Shown: positions 18,107 to 26,274 of the stretch, piece by piece
How positions within the stretch are numbered: position 1 is the stretch's first letter
Layout: each line of letters opens with the position of its first letter
Assembly (NCBI RefSeq): GCF_029094545.1
Contig: NZ_CP117835.1
Coordinates: 3,576,001-3,640,000, forward strand
DNA from: Alkalihalophilus pseudofirmus
Lineage (GTDB): Bacteria > Bacillota > Bacilli > Bacillales > Bacillaceae_D
Reading direction: 5' to 3'
Length of the DNA stretch: 64,000 nt
Notes under the pieces: model-generated
Database searches by the model: none
Told to the model about the DNA's origin: nothing
Seen by the model: the letters and a program-made list of their open reading frames with translations, nothing else
Position numbers and translations under genes: made by a program

Positions 18107-18664
18107 TTAAGCTTCTGGCTCAATTAAGCCGTACTTACCGTCTTTACGACGGTAGACAACGCTTGTATCGCCATTTACTGCATTTGAGAAGACGAAGAAA
18201 TTATGGCCTAACATATCCATTTGTAAAATCGCTTCTTCTGCATCCATCGGCTTTAAGTTAAAGCGCTTTTTACGAACCACTTCGATTTCATCATCATCCG
18301 GCTCGACTTCTTCCTGCTCAAGAGGCTCTAACTCATTCTTGAACATATATTTTAAGCTTCCTTCTTGACGGAACTTACGGTTTACCTTTGTTTTGTGCTT
18401 GCGGATTTGTCTTTCAAGCTTTTCAATCACATTATCAATAGCAGCATACATGTCGGTATGAGTTTCCTCACCACGTAGTAAGAGCTGCGGCATTGGGATT
18501 GTAATCTCAATAATATGCTGGTTATTTAACACCTGCATGCGTACATTGACATCCGCTACAGGGGTAGTGTCAAAATAACGCTCGAGCTTCCCAACCTTTT
18601 TCTCAACATAGTCGCGTAATGCTGGAGTTACTTCGATGTTTTCGCCACGAATATTATAATTCAT
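18107..18664 (-). CDS. hpf: Ribosome hibernation promotion factor, long form
   Basis: A 185-residue protein that binds the 30S decoding region and dimerises 70S ribosomes into 100S particles in stationary phase or stress. The N-terminal domain (about 1-105) begins NIRGENIEVTPALRDYVEKKVGKLERYF. The C-terminal dimerisation domain (about 130-185) has KRFNLKPMDAEEAILQMDMLGHNFFVF. It corresponds to B. subtilis yvyD. It has overlapping predicted sigma-B and sigma-H promoters, and its ATG follows AGGAGGAGTTC. Confidence 0.96.
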   Translation of the reverse strand: MNYNIRGENIEVTPALRDYVEKKVGKLERYFDTTPVADVNVRMQVLNNQHIIEITIPMPQLLLRGEETHTDMYAAIDNVIEKLERQIRKHKTKVNRKFRQEGSLKYMFKNELEPLEQEEVEPDDDEIEVVRKKRFNLKPMDAEEAILQMDMLGHNFFVFSNAVNGDTSVVYRRKDGKYGLIEPEA

Positions 18665-18694
18665 AAAGAACTCCTCCTTTTCTATGTACTTAAT

Positions 18695-18728
18695 ATTCTA
18701 CATACCCTTTATCTATTCCTTCTTAAAC
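18695..18728 (-). promoter_or_regulatory. Overlapping sigma-B and sigma-H promoters of hpf
   Basis: On the minus strand GTTTAA-N15-GGGTAT (18728-18702) fits sigma-B. The overlapping GAAGGAATA-N12-GTAGAAT (18722-18695) matches the sigma-H consensus at every position. Dual control of yvyD by these factors is established in B. subtilis. The rest of the gap up to 18945 shows no gene. Confidence 0.75.
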
Positions 18729-18945
18729 CTTTAAAAAGATTTAATAATGTGACAACATTCTACATAGCCGTTCATACGGTGTTCACATAACGCAAGTACC
18801 CCACCAATCCCATGGCGCAGAAACCTTTCTACGCAAGAACTTGCCACATCTATAACATTTCCAAAATTGATCCACACACACATACCAAAACTTCCCTCAT
18901 TCGACAAACGTGATTGAAAACAATGGGATAAGCTATCTTGAAAAA

Positions 18946-18976
18946 GTAAAAACCCATCCCGAAACCGGAATGGGTT
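18946..18976 (-). terminator. Terminator of the cold-shock gene
   Basis: On the minus strand AACCCATTCCG and CGGGATGGGTT pair, followed by TTT and a T-rich stretch. Confidence 0.8.
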
Positions 18977-19019
18977 GAATCGTTATAGCTATAGTTCATT
19001 TCCTGCCCAGGAATGTGAA

Positions 19020-19217
19020 TTAAAGCTTAACTACGTTTGCAGCTTGAGGTCCGCGAGCACCTTCAACAATTTCAAACTCAACGTCTTGACCTTCGTCTAG
19101 AGACTTGAATCCATCAGAATTGATAGCTGAGAAGTGTACGAATACGTCGTCTCCATCTTCACGCTCGATAAAACCGAAACCTTTTTCTGCATTAAACCAT
19201 TTTACTTTTCCTTGCAT
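19020..19217 (-). CDS. Cold-shock protein, CspA family
   Basis: A 65-residue single cold-shock domain that binds single-stranded RNA and DNA and acts as an RNA chaperone. It carries RNP1 KGFGFIE (residues 13-19) and RNP2 DVFVHF (about 25-30). Length and sequence are normal for CspB/CspC-type proteins. Its own strong promoter and terminator show that it is monocistronic. The leader is about 47 nt, shorter than the long thermosensing leaders of some csp genes. Confidence 0.95.
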   Translation of the reverse strand: MQGKVKWFNAEKGFGFIEREDGDDVFVHFSAINSDGFKSLDEGQDVEFEIVEGARGPQAANVVKL

Positions 19218-19270
19218 GTTTTCACATTCCCTTCGTAACTTAATTCATGTGGAATAATTTCCACACTTTT

Positions 19271-19299
19271 ACTATAGCAGCGTCAGATTCTGTTGTCAA
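19271..19299 (-). promoter_or_regulatory. Strong sigma-A promoter of the cold-shock gene
   Basis: On the minus strand TTGACA, a 17-nt spacer and TATAGT: a perfect -35, ideal spacing and a five-of-six -10. The rest of the gap to the lipoprotein start at 19574 is AT-rich, with a possible TAAAAT -10 near 19530. Confidence 0.85.
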
Positions 19300-19573
19300 A
19301 CGGTTTCATCTTTAATTTACAGAAAAAATAGTAAATTTAGAAAATACAATACTAAAATAGTTGTAAACGTTTGCTTTTTTACGTTTCGTTTTACCTAAAT
19401 CAGGGAATATTCCACTGTCTCTACTATGTCCTTCCTCTTATTCTTTTCATGAGCAGAAAGAATGATTTCCCTTCTTTTTACCAAATGATTATAAGAATGA
19501 CCTATCATCAATTGGTACTCTCTGGTAAAATGGAACATGACATATGGAGCAACAACACAAAGGGGATGAACAA

Positions 19574-20560
19574 ATGAAAAAAATGAAATGGCTAGGTGCT
19601 GGTATTGCTGCTGTGATGATCATGACAGGTTGTAATGAAAGCTCTACAACAGAAGTAGTTGAACCAGAAGAAGTAGAAGCGGCTGAACCTGCTGAGGGAG
19701 AGGAACCTGCTGAAGAGCCGGCAGCTGAAGAAGCAGAACCTGCTGAAGAAGAATTGAGTGAGGAGCTTACAGTAGAAGATGTTTTAGCTAAATCAATTGA
19801 AGCAATGAACGGTGTTGAAAGCTTCTCTACTGAGATGGAAGTCGATCAAGAAACGACACTAGGTGAGGAAGAGACCATTGCAACGAAAATGACAATGAAA
19901 ATGGATGCAACACAAAATCCATTTGGCCTCTATCAAGAAACGTCTATGCAAGTTCCTGATTTTGATGAAGGTGACTTAATGGCGAAAGTATACTTTACGG
20001 AAGACGGCGCATATATGAATGACGGCATGGAAGATGTGTGGTTCAAGTATCCAGATGACTTCACACAAGATTTGCTTGCCCTTCAAGAAATGCAAATGCA
20101 GCCTGAAGAGCAGCTTGAGATCTTAAAAAGCTATTCTGAGAATTTAACAATGACAGAGGATGGCGATCACTACGTTATTACAGTGGAAGGATCTGACCAG
20201 ACGATTGATCAAATGGCTGACCAGCTAAATATGATGTTTGGCGAAAACTTAGGCGAAGGTTTCGGTGAGTTAACATCAATGATGGACATTACGCAGCTAG
20301 ATTACACGCTTCACATCAATAAAGAAACATTCTATCAAGAAGCAATCGATATGATGATGGAATTCTCAATGGAAGCTGAAGGCGAGAAGATCTCGATGAT
20401 TCAGCATTCAACAGGAACATTCTCAAACTTCAACGAAATTGAAAACATTGAAGTCCCACAAGAAATCATTGATTCTGCAGAAGAATTAGACCTTGATTTC
20501 GGCGGCTTTGAAGACTTTGATGAGACAGAGTTTGAGCTAGAGGAAGAAGAAACAGAATAA
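19574..20560 (+). CDS. Acidic secreted lipoprotein of unknown function (DUF6612-like)
   Basis: A 328-residue predicted lipoprotein. The signal peptide ends in a lipobox MTGC (Cys near residue 18), then an about 45-residue linker almost entirely Glu, Pro, Ala and Val. The folded part begins near LTVEDVLAKSIEAMNGVESFSTEMEV. It resembles Bacillus lipoproteins with LolA/LppX-like beta-sheet folds (DUF6612), tentatively. The protein is very acidic, especially at its C-terminus. The start is ATG 19574 after AAAGGGG; an upstream in-frame ATG at 19544 would place charged residues before the signal and has no ribosome site. Function is not known. Confidence 0.75.
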   Translation: MKKMKWLGAGIAAVMIMTGCNESSTTEVVEPEEVEAAEPAEGEEPAEEPAAEEAEPAEEELSEELTVEDVLAKSIEAMNGVESFSTEMEVDQETTLGEEETIATKMTMKMDATQNPFGLYQETSMQVPDFDEGDLMAKVYFTEDGAYMNDGMEDVWFKYPDDFTQDLLALQEMQMQPEEQLEILKSYSENLTMTEDGDHYVITVEGSDQTIDQMADQLNMMFGENLGEGFGELTSMMDITQLDYTLHINKETFYQEAIDMMMEFSMEAEGEKISMIQHSTGTFSNFNEIENIEVPQEIIDSAEELDLDFGGFEDFDETEFELEEEETE

Positions 20561-20570
20561 TAATTGTTTG

Positions 20571-20597
20571 GCAGCGTATCTTTATGCGCTGCTTTTT
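20571..20597 (+). terminator. Terminator of the lipoprotein gene
   Basis: GCAGCG and CGCTGC pair across a 10-nt loop, followed by TTTTT. Confidence 0.85.
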
Positions 20598-20598
20598 A

Positions 20599-20628
20599 TT
20601 GCATAGAAAGCAAATTTTTTTGTATAAT
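20599..20628 (+). promoter_or_regulatory. Promoter of the putative antitoxin RNA
   Basis: TTGCAT, an 18-nt spacer and a perfect TATAAT, placed 2 bp after the previous terminator. No gene with a ribosome site follows on the plus strand before the terminator ending near 20775. This points to a non-coding transcript. Confidence 0.75.
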
Positions 20629-20634
20629 AGATCT

Positions 20635-20775
20635 AACAGAACAAAACGAAAAAAGCAGGGTGCGGCAAACACCCTGCAAACGCAACTACATGTCGCTAAT
20701 GGAGCGACTGACCATCAGGTTATTGCATAGAAATAGCTCACCTTACTGGCAGGCAGGGTGGCTATTTCTTTTTGT
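20635..20775 (+). ncRNA. Putative type I antitoxin RNA, antisense to the holin-like toxin
   Basis: An inferred transcript of about 140 nt. It contains two clear hairpins (GCAGGGTG/CACCCTGC at 20655-20677; GTCGCT/AGCGAC at 20692-20708). It ends in a terminator whose stem GAAATAGC-T-CACC pairs with GGTGGCTATTTC (20730-20768), then TTTTTG. The 3' end overlaps the stop-codon end of the toxin gene on the other strand, the convergent arrangement of txpA/RatA and bsrG/SR4. Transcript ends are predicted from promoter and terminator only. Confidence 0.7.
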
Positions 20776-20875
20776 TTAACTCCACGACGATCGTGATCAC
20801 TAAGCCGAGTACTGAAACGAGCACAACAATCATTTGTGCCGATAAACTAAGCGCCTCGTATGTCGTAATAAGCAT
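20762..20875 (-). CDS. Holin-like small membrane toxin of a type I toxin-antitoxin system
   Basis: A 37-residue protein starting MLITTYEALSLSAQMI and ending VELNKKK. The TYE-x-L-x-L start, a single hydrophobic helix and a Lys-rich tail are the hallmarks of the putative holin-like toxin family (TxpA/BsrG-type), which damages the membrane when unchecked. The ATG (20875) follows AAAGGGGG, and that ribosome site lies in a hairpin CCCTTT-ATG-AAAGGG (20880-20894) that would hide it. Hidden ribosome sites are typical of these toxins. The stop codon lies inside the antitoxin terminator stem. It is not part of the nas operon despite proximity. Confidence 0.85.
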   Translation of the reverse strand: MLITTYEALSLSAQMIVVLVSVLGLVITIVVELNKKK

Positions 20876-20932
20876 CACCCCCTTTCATAAAGGGAGTTCA
20901 GCCGCCACCTTGCTTATGCAGTTGCTCCTCTT

Positions 20933-20942
20933 AGTATACCAA
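20933..20942 (-). promoter_or_regulatory. Extended -10 of the toxin promoter
   Basis: On the minus strand TTGGTATACT contains a TGn extension and TATACT. There is no good -35, as is common for extended -10 promoters. It predicts an about 50-nt leader to the toxin ATG. Confidence 0.55.
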
Positions 20943-20964
20943 GCATGCACCCCTCTTTTCACCA

Positions 20965-21001
20965 CAAAAAAGCACAAGCTCCCAAATAAGGAACTTATGC
21001 T
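20965..21001 (-). terminator. Terminator of the nasFDE operon
   Basis: On the minus strand AGCATAAGTTCC pairs with GGAGCTTGTGCT (ten base pairs plus two G-U), followed by TTTTT. It separates the nas operon from the toxin gene. Confidence 0.75.
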
Positions 21002-21017
21002 CATGTTCTAACACCTT

Positions 21018-21344
21018 CTATTCAATAAATACATATACCTGCTCGCCCTCGATCTCTACGTCATAGCGGTTCACACAGCCTTGATCCGGCGCCTGCACCT
21101 GTCCGTCACGAACGTTCACCTTCCAATCATGCAGCGGGCAAAAGACGTGTTCACCGCTGACAATTCCTTCTGAAAGTGGTCCTCCTTTATGGGGACATTT
21201 ATTCTCGACGGCATGAACGGTGTGGTCTTCTTGTTTAAACAAAGCAAGCTCAATGCCTTCTACCTTTACTCGTTTTCCGATCCCGACTGAGAGCTCTTGA
21301 ATTGTGGCTACCAATACCTTTCTTACGCTGTTTACTGTACTCAT
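21018..21344 (-). CDS. nasE: Nitrite reductase small subunit, Rieske type
   Basis: A 108-residue Rieske ferredoxin-like subunit of assimilatory NADH nitrite reductase. The [2Fe-2S] ligands are C-x-H in NKCPHKGGPLSEG and C-x2-H in VFCPLHDW (about residues 46-69), so the cluster is intact. It starts 11 bp after nasD, with GGAGGAGACCT before the ATG. It works in a complex with the large subunit; the operon ends in the terminator at 20965-21001. Confidence 0.94.
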   Translation of the reverse strand: MSTVNSVRKVLVATIQELSVGIGKRVKVEGIELALFKQEDHTVHAVENKCPHKGGPLSEGIVSGEHVFCPLHDWKVNVRDGQVQAPDQGCVNRYDVEIEGEQVYVFIE

Positions 21345-21355
21345 AGGTCTCCTCC

Positions 21356-23779
21356 TTAGGACATCGTCACATGCGTTTTTTGATATTCTTTTTGCTTCTC
21401 TTCATTTTCAACGATTTCTTTCCACGGATCTTTTCCAGTCGATAAAGCAATCTCCAAGCGCTCGATTAAAGCATTTCGCCCTTCAACATCTTCTAAGACA
21501 ACCTGCTTCATATGATCAAGTCCGACTCGCTCCACAAAATGAGAGGTACGCTCGAGGTAGCGGGCGTGTTCGCGGTAATACTGCAGGAAGGCACTGATCG
21601 TAACAATGATCTCCTCTTTCGTTTTCACTTTACAGAACAAGTCGCCGCCGCGCAGGTCGACCCCGCCATTGCCGCCGACATAAAGCTCCCAAGCTCCTTC
21701 GACGCCGACAACACCAAAATCTTTGATCCCTGATTCGGCACAGTTTCTCGGACAAGCTGAGACAGCCATTTTCACTTTATGAGGGGTGTTGATGTATTCA
21801 AATTTCTTCTCAAGCTCTATGCCAAGACCAATGGAATCCTGCGTACCGAAACGACAGAACTGCTCGCCGACACAGGTTTTCACGGTACGAAGCGCTTTGG
21901 CATAAGCCGAACCGGATCTCATCCCTAGATCACTCCACACTTTCGGCAGGTCTTCTTTTTCTACGCCAAATAAGTCGATACGCTGTCCGCCAGTTACTTT
22001 CAGGAGAGGAACGCTGTACTTATCTGCCACATCAGCAATTTTGCGGAGCTGATCGGCATTCGTTACGCCGCCGTACATCCTCGGCACAACCGTAAATGTC
22101 CCATTATGATTGATGTTGGCATGAACCCGCTCATTAACAAAACGAGAAGACGGATCATCAGCATTTTTAATCGGATCAACCATTTGCAGATAGTAGTTGA
22201 TCGCCGGACGACACTTCGAACAGCCTTCATCCGATTCCCAGCCAAGTACATTCATCACTTCTCGCGGGTGCGATAACCCAAGCTCGCGGATCTCAGCTAC
22301 AACCTCCTCATGGGTGTATTCCGTACAGCCGCACATCGGTTCTTTCACATTTCCAACTTCTTCACCCGTCGTTAACTCCAATAAATCAGCAACCAATGGC
22401 TTACACCCTCCGCAGGATCGGCCGGCATTCGTACATTGCTTCACCTGCTCCACAGACTGCAAGCCAAGGTCGGTTATCGCCGTACAAATCTCTCCTTTTG
22501 AGACACCGTTACAGCCGCAGATCGTTTCTCCATCCGCCATCGCAACAACTGGACTCACTTTTGAATCCGAGGAAGATTCAGACGGCAGGATCGCCACTTT
22601 GCTCATTTGAGAAATGTCTTCTCCGCTCCTCATCATATTTAACAGCCGCGGGGAATCCCCGGTATCACCGAACAGGACGGCCCCGACTACTTTGTTGTCT
22701 TGAACGACGACCTTCTTATAAATGCCTTCAAACTCATCATGCACGCGAATGGCTTTTGTTTTTTCATTATCTTGAAACACCCCGGCTGAGAACACGTCGA
22801 CTCCTGATACTTTTAACTGGGTATAAACAATCGACCCTTTATAGCCTGGTTCTGATGCAGCATCCGCGGAACAAAGATGGGCAGCAAGCACTTTGCCTTG
22901 TTCATAAAGAGGCGCAACCAAACCGTACGCAATCCCACGGTGCTCGGCACATTCCCCGACCGCATATACATTTTCAGCACTTGTCTGCATATAGTCATTA
23001 ACGAGAATGGCACGTTCTGTCTTTAGGCCGCTTTTCTTCCCTAACTCAATATTCGGTTTGATCCCGACAGCCATGACGACTAGGTCGGTTTTAAGACTCG
23101 AGCCATCTGTAAACCGCACCTCTTCTACACGATCTCTGCCTATTATCTGCTCGGTATTTTTCTTTAAATGGAATCTCATCCCTTGTGCTTCTAACTCCTC
23201 TTTCAGCATATTCGAAGCAGGCTCATCGAGTTGTCTTTCCATTAGGAAATCTGCTATATGAATAACATCTACTTCCATATTTAAATTTAACAGCCCCCTT
23301 GCAGCTTCAAGTCCAAGTAACCCCCCGCCGATTACAACTGCTTTTTTATAGTTTTTTGAGGTCTCAATCATCGTTTCACAGTCTTTAATGTTACGAAACG
23401 CAATAACTCCTTCTTTATCCGCCCCCGGCAGCGGAAGCATAAATGGATTCGAACCTGTTGCCATAATCAACTTGTCATAGCTTTGGACAATCCCTTTCTC
23501 GCTGTAAACGACTTGCTTTTTCGTATCGACTTTCTTCACTGCATCTCCTGTATGCAGCGTGATTTGATTCTCTGCGTACCACTCATATGAATTTAGGACA
23601 ATATCATCAACACTCGCATCCCCTTGCAGCACAGATGACAACATAATGCGGTTGTAGTTTGGATGAGGCTCTTCGCCAAAGACTATGATATCAAAGCGAT
23701 CTGGATCGTTTTTCAACACTTCTTCAATCGTTCGAATTCCTGCCATCCCATTCCCAATCAGAACTAGTTTCTCTCGCAT
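21356..23779 (-). CDS. nasD: Assimilatory nitrite reductase large subunit
   Basis: A siroheme enzyme of about 807 residues reducing nitrite to ammonium with NAD(P)H. Residues 1-300 form the FAD/NAD module (LVLIGNGMAGIRT, AVVIGGGLLGLEAARG). Two BFD-like [2Fe-2S] motifs follow (CGCNG with CGGC, CGC with CSKC). The C-terminal catalytic half has the full siroheme/[4Fe-4S] ligand set, C-x5-C (TCVGEQFC) and C-x3-C (ACPRNC). The start is ATG 23779 after AAGGAGAGG; a TTG immediately upstream is in frame but less likely. It shares general layout with nasB at 1154 but keeps the catalytic cysteine that nasB lacks. Confidence 0.95.
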   Translation of the reverse strand: MREKLVLIGNGMAGIRTIEEVLKNDPDRFDIIVFGEEPHPNYNRIMLSSVLQGDASVDDIVLNSYEWYAENQITLHTGDAVKKVDTKKQVVYSEKGIVQSYDKLIMATGSNPFMLPLPGADKEGVIAFRNIKDCETMIETSKNYKKAVVIGGGLLGLEAARGLLNLNMEVDVIHIADFLMERQLDEPASNMLKEELEAQGMRFHLKKNTEQIIGRDRVEEVRFTDGSSLKTDLVVMAVGIKPNIELGKKSGLKTERAILVNDYMQTSAENVYAVGECAEHRGIAYGLVAPLYEQGKVLAAHLCSADAASEPGYKGSIVYTQLKVSGVDVFSAGVFQDNEKTKAIRVHDEFEGIYKKVVVQDNKVVGAVLFGDTGDSPRLLNMMRSGEDISQMSKVAILPSESSSDSKVSPVVAMADGETICGCNGVSKGEICTAITDLGLQSVEQVKQCTNAGRSCGGCKPLVADLLELTTGEEVGNVKEPMCGCTEYTHEEVVAEIRELGLSHPREVMNVLGWESDEGCSKCRPAINYYLQMVDPIKNADDPSSRFVNERVHANINHNGTFTVVPRMYGGVTNADQLRKIADVADKYSVPLLKVTGGQRIDLFGVEKEDLPKVWSDLGMRSGSAYAKALRTVKTCVGEQFCRFGTQDSIGLGIELEKKFEYINTPHKVKMAVSACPRNCAESGIKDFGVVGVEGAWELYVGGNGGVDLRGGDLFCKVKTKEEIIVTISAFLQYYREHARYLERTSHFVERVGLDHMKQVVLEDVEGRNALIERLEIALSTGKDPWKEIVENEEKQKEYQKTHVTMS

Positions 23780-23844
23780 CAAGCTAAACCTCTCCTTTTT
23801 TAGGTTCTATATAGTTAGAAGCTAATTTTCTTATAAGGTATTAA

Positions 23845-25311
23845 TCAGCTTCCTTTTGCCAAGGCGTCGTTGTCCAGTAAAGTTAAAGCGATCTCCTCTG
23901 ATGTGCTTTCTTCCTCCAGCACGTGATCTGGCATGAGGTTAATTTCTGCAAGCCTCTTACTCGCTGCAGTCCCCCTGCATATCACCCGAAGCTTATCTGA
24001 CCACTCAGCTGGACTTTGGCCTGTTAGTTTAAAAAAGGCAACGAGCTTCTGTGCTTTGTACTCGCTTGTGATCATAAGAGTATTTACATGCCCTTCTTCT
24101 AGCAAACGAGATAAGGCCGTTACTTCTCCGTTTGTCACGCGTTGTTCTGCAATCACCCACTTTGTTGCTTGGAGCGGAAAAGATTGATCCAGTTCGATCT
24201 CACTGCCAATCACAAGCGCCCTCTTCCACTCATGGGTACCCATCCACTCCTGTACGAGATGTCCTGCATTTCTCAAGGCTGTTTTTGTCACATCATCCTT
24301 TGCGTAAAAACAGGCGTTCAGTGTACGCAAGTCCATTTCACGTTCACCAACCTCCTTTAAAAATGCTTGAACAGCTTTAGGAGAATAGAAGACAATTTCC
24401 TCGTAATGCTCGATATCTTTAAATACTTCATTATCTAAACAGGTAGAATATTCAGTTAATTTTGGGTGTTCGTAAACATCTGCTCCTAATTTGCGCAGAT
24501 GCTGTGCCTCTTCTTTCTCTTCTATTGTAGAAGTTGGCATCAAGATCCCTTTTCCATGAAGCATTCTGTTATCAAACCAATTTAACTTCGAACGCAGCTT
24601 GACCACTTCCCCAACTACAATAATCGCTGGATTTTGAATCTGGCCTTCTACGAGATTTGCAATAGTTGCTAATGTACCTGTAATTGTCTGTTGTCTGCTG
24701 TACGTTCCCCACTGACTGACCATTACAGGAGTATCAGCATATTTTCCATGACTAATTAACTCACTTGCAATTGTTCGAATATGTTTCACTCCCATATAAA
24801 AAACGATCGTACTCACACCTTCAGCAAGCGACTTCCACTCCACATCCGGCTTGCCATCACTCGTTTTCGTATGTCCGGTCACTACCGCAAAAGACCCGGA
24901 ATGCTCCCTATGCGTAATCGGAACGCCTGCATACATGGTCGCTGCAATACCGGCTGTAATCCCTGGTATAATCTCATAGGGGACATGATTGTCGGCTAAC
25001 AATTCGGCCTCTTCCCCAACTCTGCCAAACACAGCAGGATCTCCGCCTTTTAGACGAACAACCTTCTTTCCTTTCCGTGCATGAATTAACAGTTCTTTTT
25101 GAATATCCTCTTGACGAAGTGTGTGCTTGCACGGCTGTTTTCCGCAATAGATCAGCTTGGCACTCTCTTTCGTTTCCGTTAACAATACAGGGTTAACCAA
25201 CCGATCATACACCACGACATCCGCTTCTCTTAACGCCCGAAGTCCCTTTAGTGTAAGTAAGTCCTTATCCCCCGGACCTGCTCCAACGAAATAAACGATT
25301 CCACTGTTCAT
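23845..25311 (-). CDS. nasF: Fused uroporphyrinogen-III methyltransferase / uroporphyrinogen-III synthase
   Basis: Supplies precorrin-2, the siroheme precursor needed by NasD. Residues 1-240 are a CobA/SUMT methyltransferase with VYFVGAGPGDKDLLTLKGL, VRLKGGDPAVFGR and GITAGIAA motifs binding S-adenosylmethionine. The C-terminal 230 residues resemble HemD, beginning near GKGILMPTSTIEEKEEAQ. The true start is ATG 25311; an upstream in-frame TTG at 25332 coincides with the Shine-Dalgarno GAAAGGGG and would leave it no ribosome site. It is the first gene of nasF-nasD-nasE, while B. subtilis places nasF last. Confidence 0.92.
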   Translation of the reverse strand: MNSGIVYFVGAGPGDKDLLTLKGLRALREADVVVYDRLVNPVLLTETKESAKLIYCGKQPCKHTLRQEDIQKELLIHARKGKKVVRLKGGDPAVFGRVGEEAELLADNHVPYEIIPGITAGIAATMYAGVPITHREHSGSFAVVTGHTKTSDGKPDVEWKSLAEGVSTIVFYMGVKHIRTIASELISHGKYADTPVMVSQWGTYSRQQTITGTLATIANLVEGQIQNPAIIVVGEVVKLRSKLNWFDNRMLHGKGILMPTSTIEEKEEAQHLRKLGADVYEHPKLTEYSTCLDNEVFKDIEHYEEIVFYSPKAVQAFLKEVGEREMDLRTLNACFYAKDDVTKTALRNAGHLVQEWMGTHEWKRALVIGSEIELDQSFPLQATKWVIAEQRVTNGEVTALSRLLEEGHVNTLMITSEYKAQKLVAFFKLTGQSPAEWSDKLRVICRGTAASKRLAEINLMPDHVLEEESTSEEIALTLLDNDALAKGS

Positions 25312-25337
25312 GTCGACTAACCCCTTTCTCAATTTCC

Positions 25338-25389
25338 ACTATAAAGGAAAATCTTATCGGATTGGTTAGATATGTTATGTTATCTGACA
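25338..25389 (-). promoter_or_regulatory. TnrA-type box and promoter of nasFDE
   Basis: Bases 25373-25389 (TGTTATGTTATCTGACA) match TGTNA-N7-TNACA fully. A minus-strand -10 TATAGT lies at 25343-25338, about 40 bp from the box centre. The leader to ATG 25311 is then about 20 nt. This is the same geometry as nasBC. Confidence 0.8.
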
Positions 25390-25480
25390 TGGAAATTTGG
25401 TCGGACATGGTTAAAAGTTAGAGCGTGTAGGGATAAAAGACATAATTAAAGCGCACAGAAGAGTACCTGTACGCAAATGG

Positions 25481-25819
25481 TTACCAACCGACAATATCAT
25501 ATAAATACAGATTAAATCGAACCAGCAAATAGATCACTATAAAACTATTCGTCGCAATTAGGATCCTCTTACTCAGATAAATGTGATTCCTCTTACAACT
25601 TTTTACGATTCGATGAGCGAGATAGAAAAATAATAAGAAAAACAAAATAGGATAGCCGAAGCCATAATATACTTTTTCAATCAGGGTGATATCCCCTGGA
25701 GGACCATCAGCTGCTCTAAAGCGAGACATTTCAACCCATATAAAGAAAAACCTTTGAAAGCCATAGGCTGCTAACCCAAGAATGATTAGGTATGATAAAT
25801 ATACAATGAGCTTCTTCAT
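25481..25819 (-). CDS. Small membrane protein of unknown function
   Basis: A 112-residue protein with three predicted membrane segments (about residues 4-24, 50-70 and 84-105), separated by short basic loops. The ATG at 25819 follows AAAGAGGAG with good spacing; a longer frame to 25870 has no ribosome site. I recognise no family motif. It lies between the nasFDE promoter and the flagellar fliT terminator, so it is probably its own unit. Confidence 0.55.
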   Translation of the reverse strand: MKKLIVYLSYLIILGLAAYGFQRFFFIWVEMSRFRAADGPPGDITLIEKVYYGFGYPILFFLLFFYLAHRIVKSCKRNHIYLSKRILIATNSFIVIYLLVRFNLYLYDIVGW

Positions 25820-25867
25820 AATCTCCTCTTTCCGATAGATTTGACTATATATTAACGTAAAAGAACC

Positions 25868-25902
25868 CAAAAAAGCACAGGACCATATTAGTTTCCTGTG
25901 CT
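25868..25902 (-). terminator. Terminator of the flaG-fliDST operon
   Basis: On the minus strand AGCACAGGA pairs with TCCTGTGCT, followed by TTTTTTG. It begins right at the fliT stop codon. Confidence 0.85.
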
Positions 25903-26274
25903 CTAAATACCGCGTTTATCGAAAAATACACCATCTGTTGTTGGACCATCATATGGATTCTCGTATTTTCTATTCGTTTTTTTCTTTTTATTCATATGGT
26001 TTATATCGAACTTAACTTGATTTTTAAGAGCTTCTACTTTTTCTTCTATACTTCTATTCATTTCCATCAACCGGGCTGCAAGCTTTTTGTCTTCTGAACT
26101 TACTACATTAATTTCATTAGATTGAATGAGATTCCCTCGTTCATTTAAAAGGCTTTCTAACAGCGATATATAAGTATCTCCTTCGTCTCCTCCAGAAACA
26201 AAAGGGTTATTAAGATGGTTTATTAGTTCTTCGGACTTCTGAAATATTTCTAGCAGATCTTTACTCATGCTCAT
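25903..26274 (-). CDS. fliT: Flagellar protein FliT-like
   Basis: A 123-residue helical protein in the position of fliT, overlapping fliS by 4 nt. FliT is a chaperone for the filament cap protein FliD. Sequence conservation in this family is low. The tail NPYDGPTTDGVFFDKRGI resembles the end of Bacillus FliT proteins, where a short conserved STDG-type motif follows a helical bundle. Identification leans on synteny plus this tail. Confidence 0.8.
   Translation of the reverse strand: MSMSKDLLEIFQKSEELINHLNNPFVSGGDEGDTYISLLESLLNERGNLIQSNEINVVSSEDKKLAARLMEMNRSIEEKVEALKNQVKFDINHMNKKKKTNRKYENPYDGPTTDGVFFDKRGI

Noticed and set aside
18780-18850. Possible further core array (AACGCAAG, GGCGCAGA, TACGCAAG)
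   Set aside because: The core-like words are not spaced by 19-21 nt, so the pattern does not meet the grid seen elsewhere.
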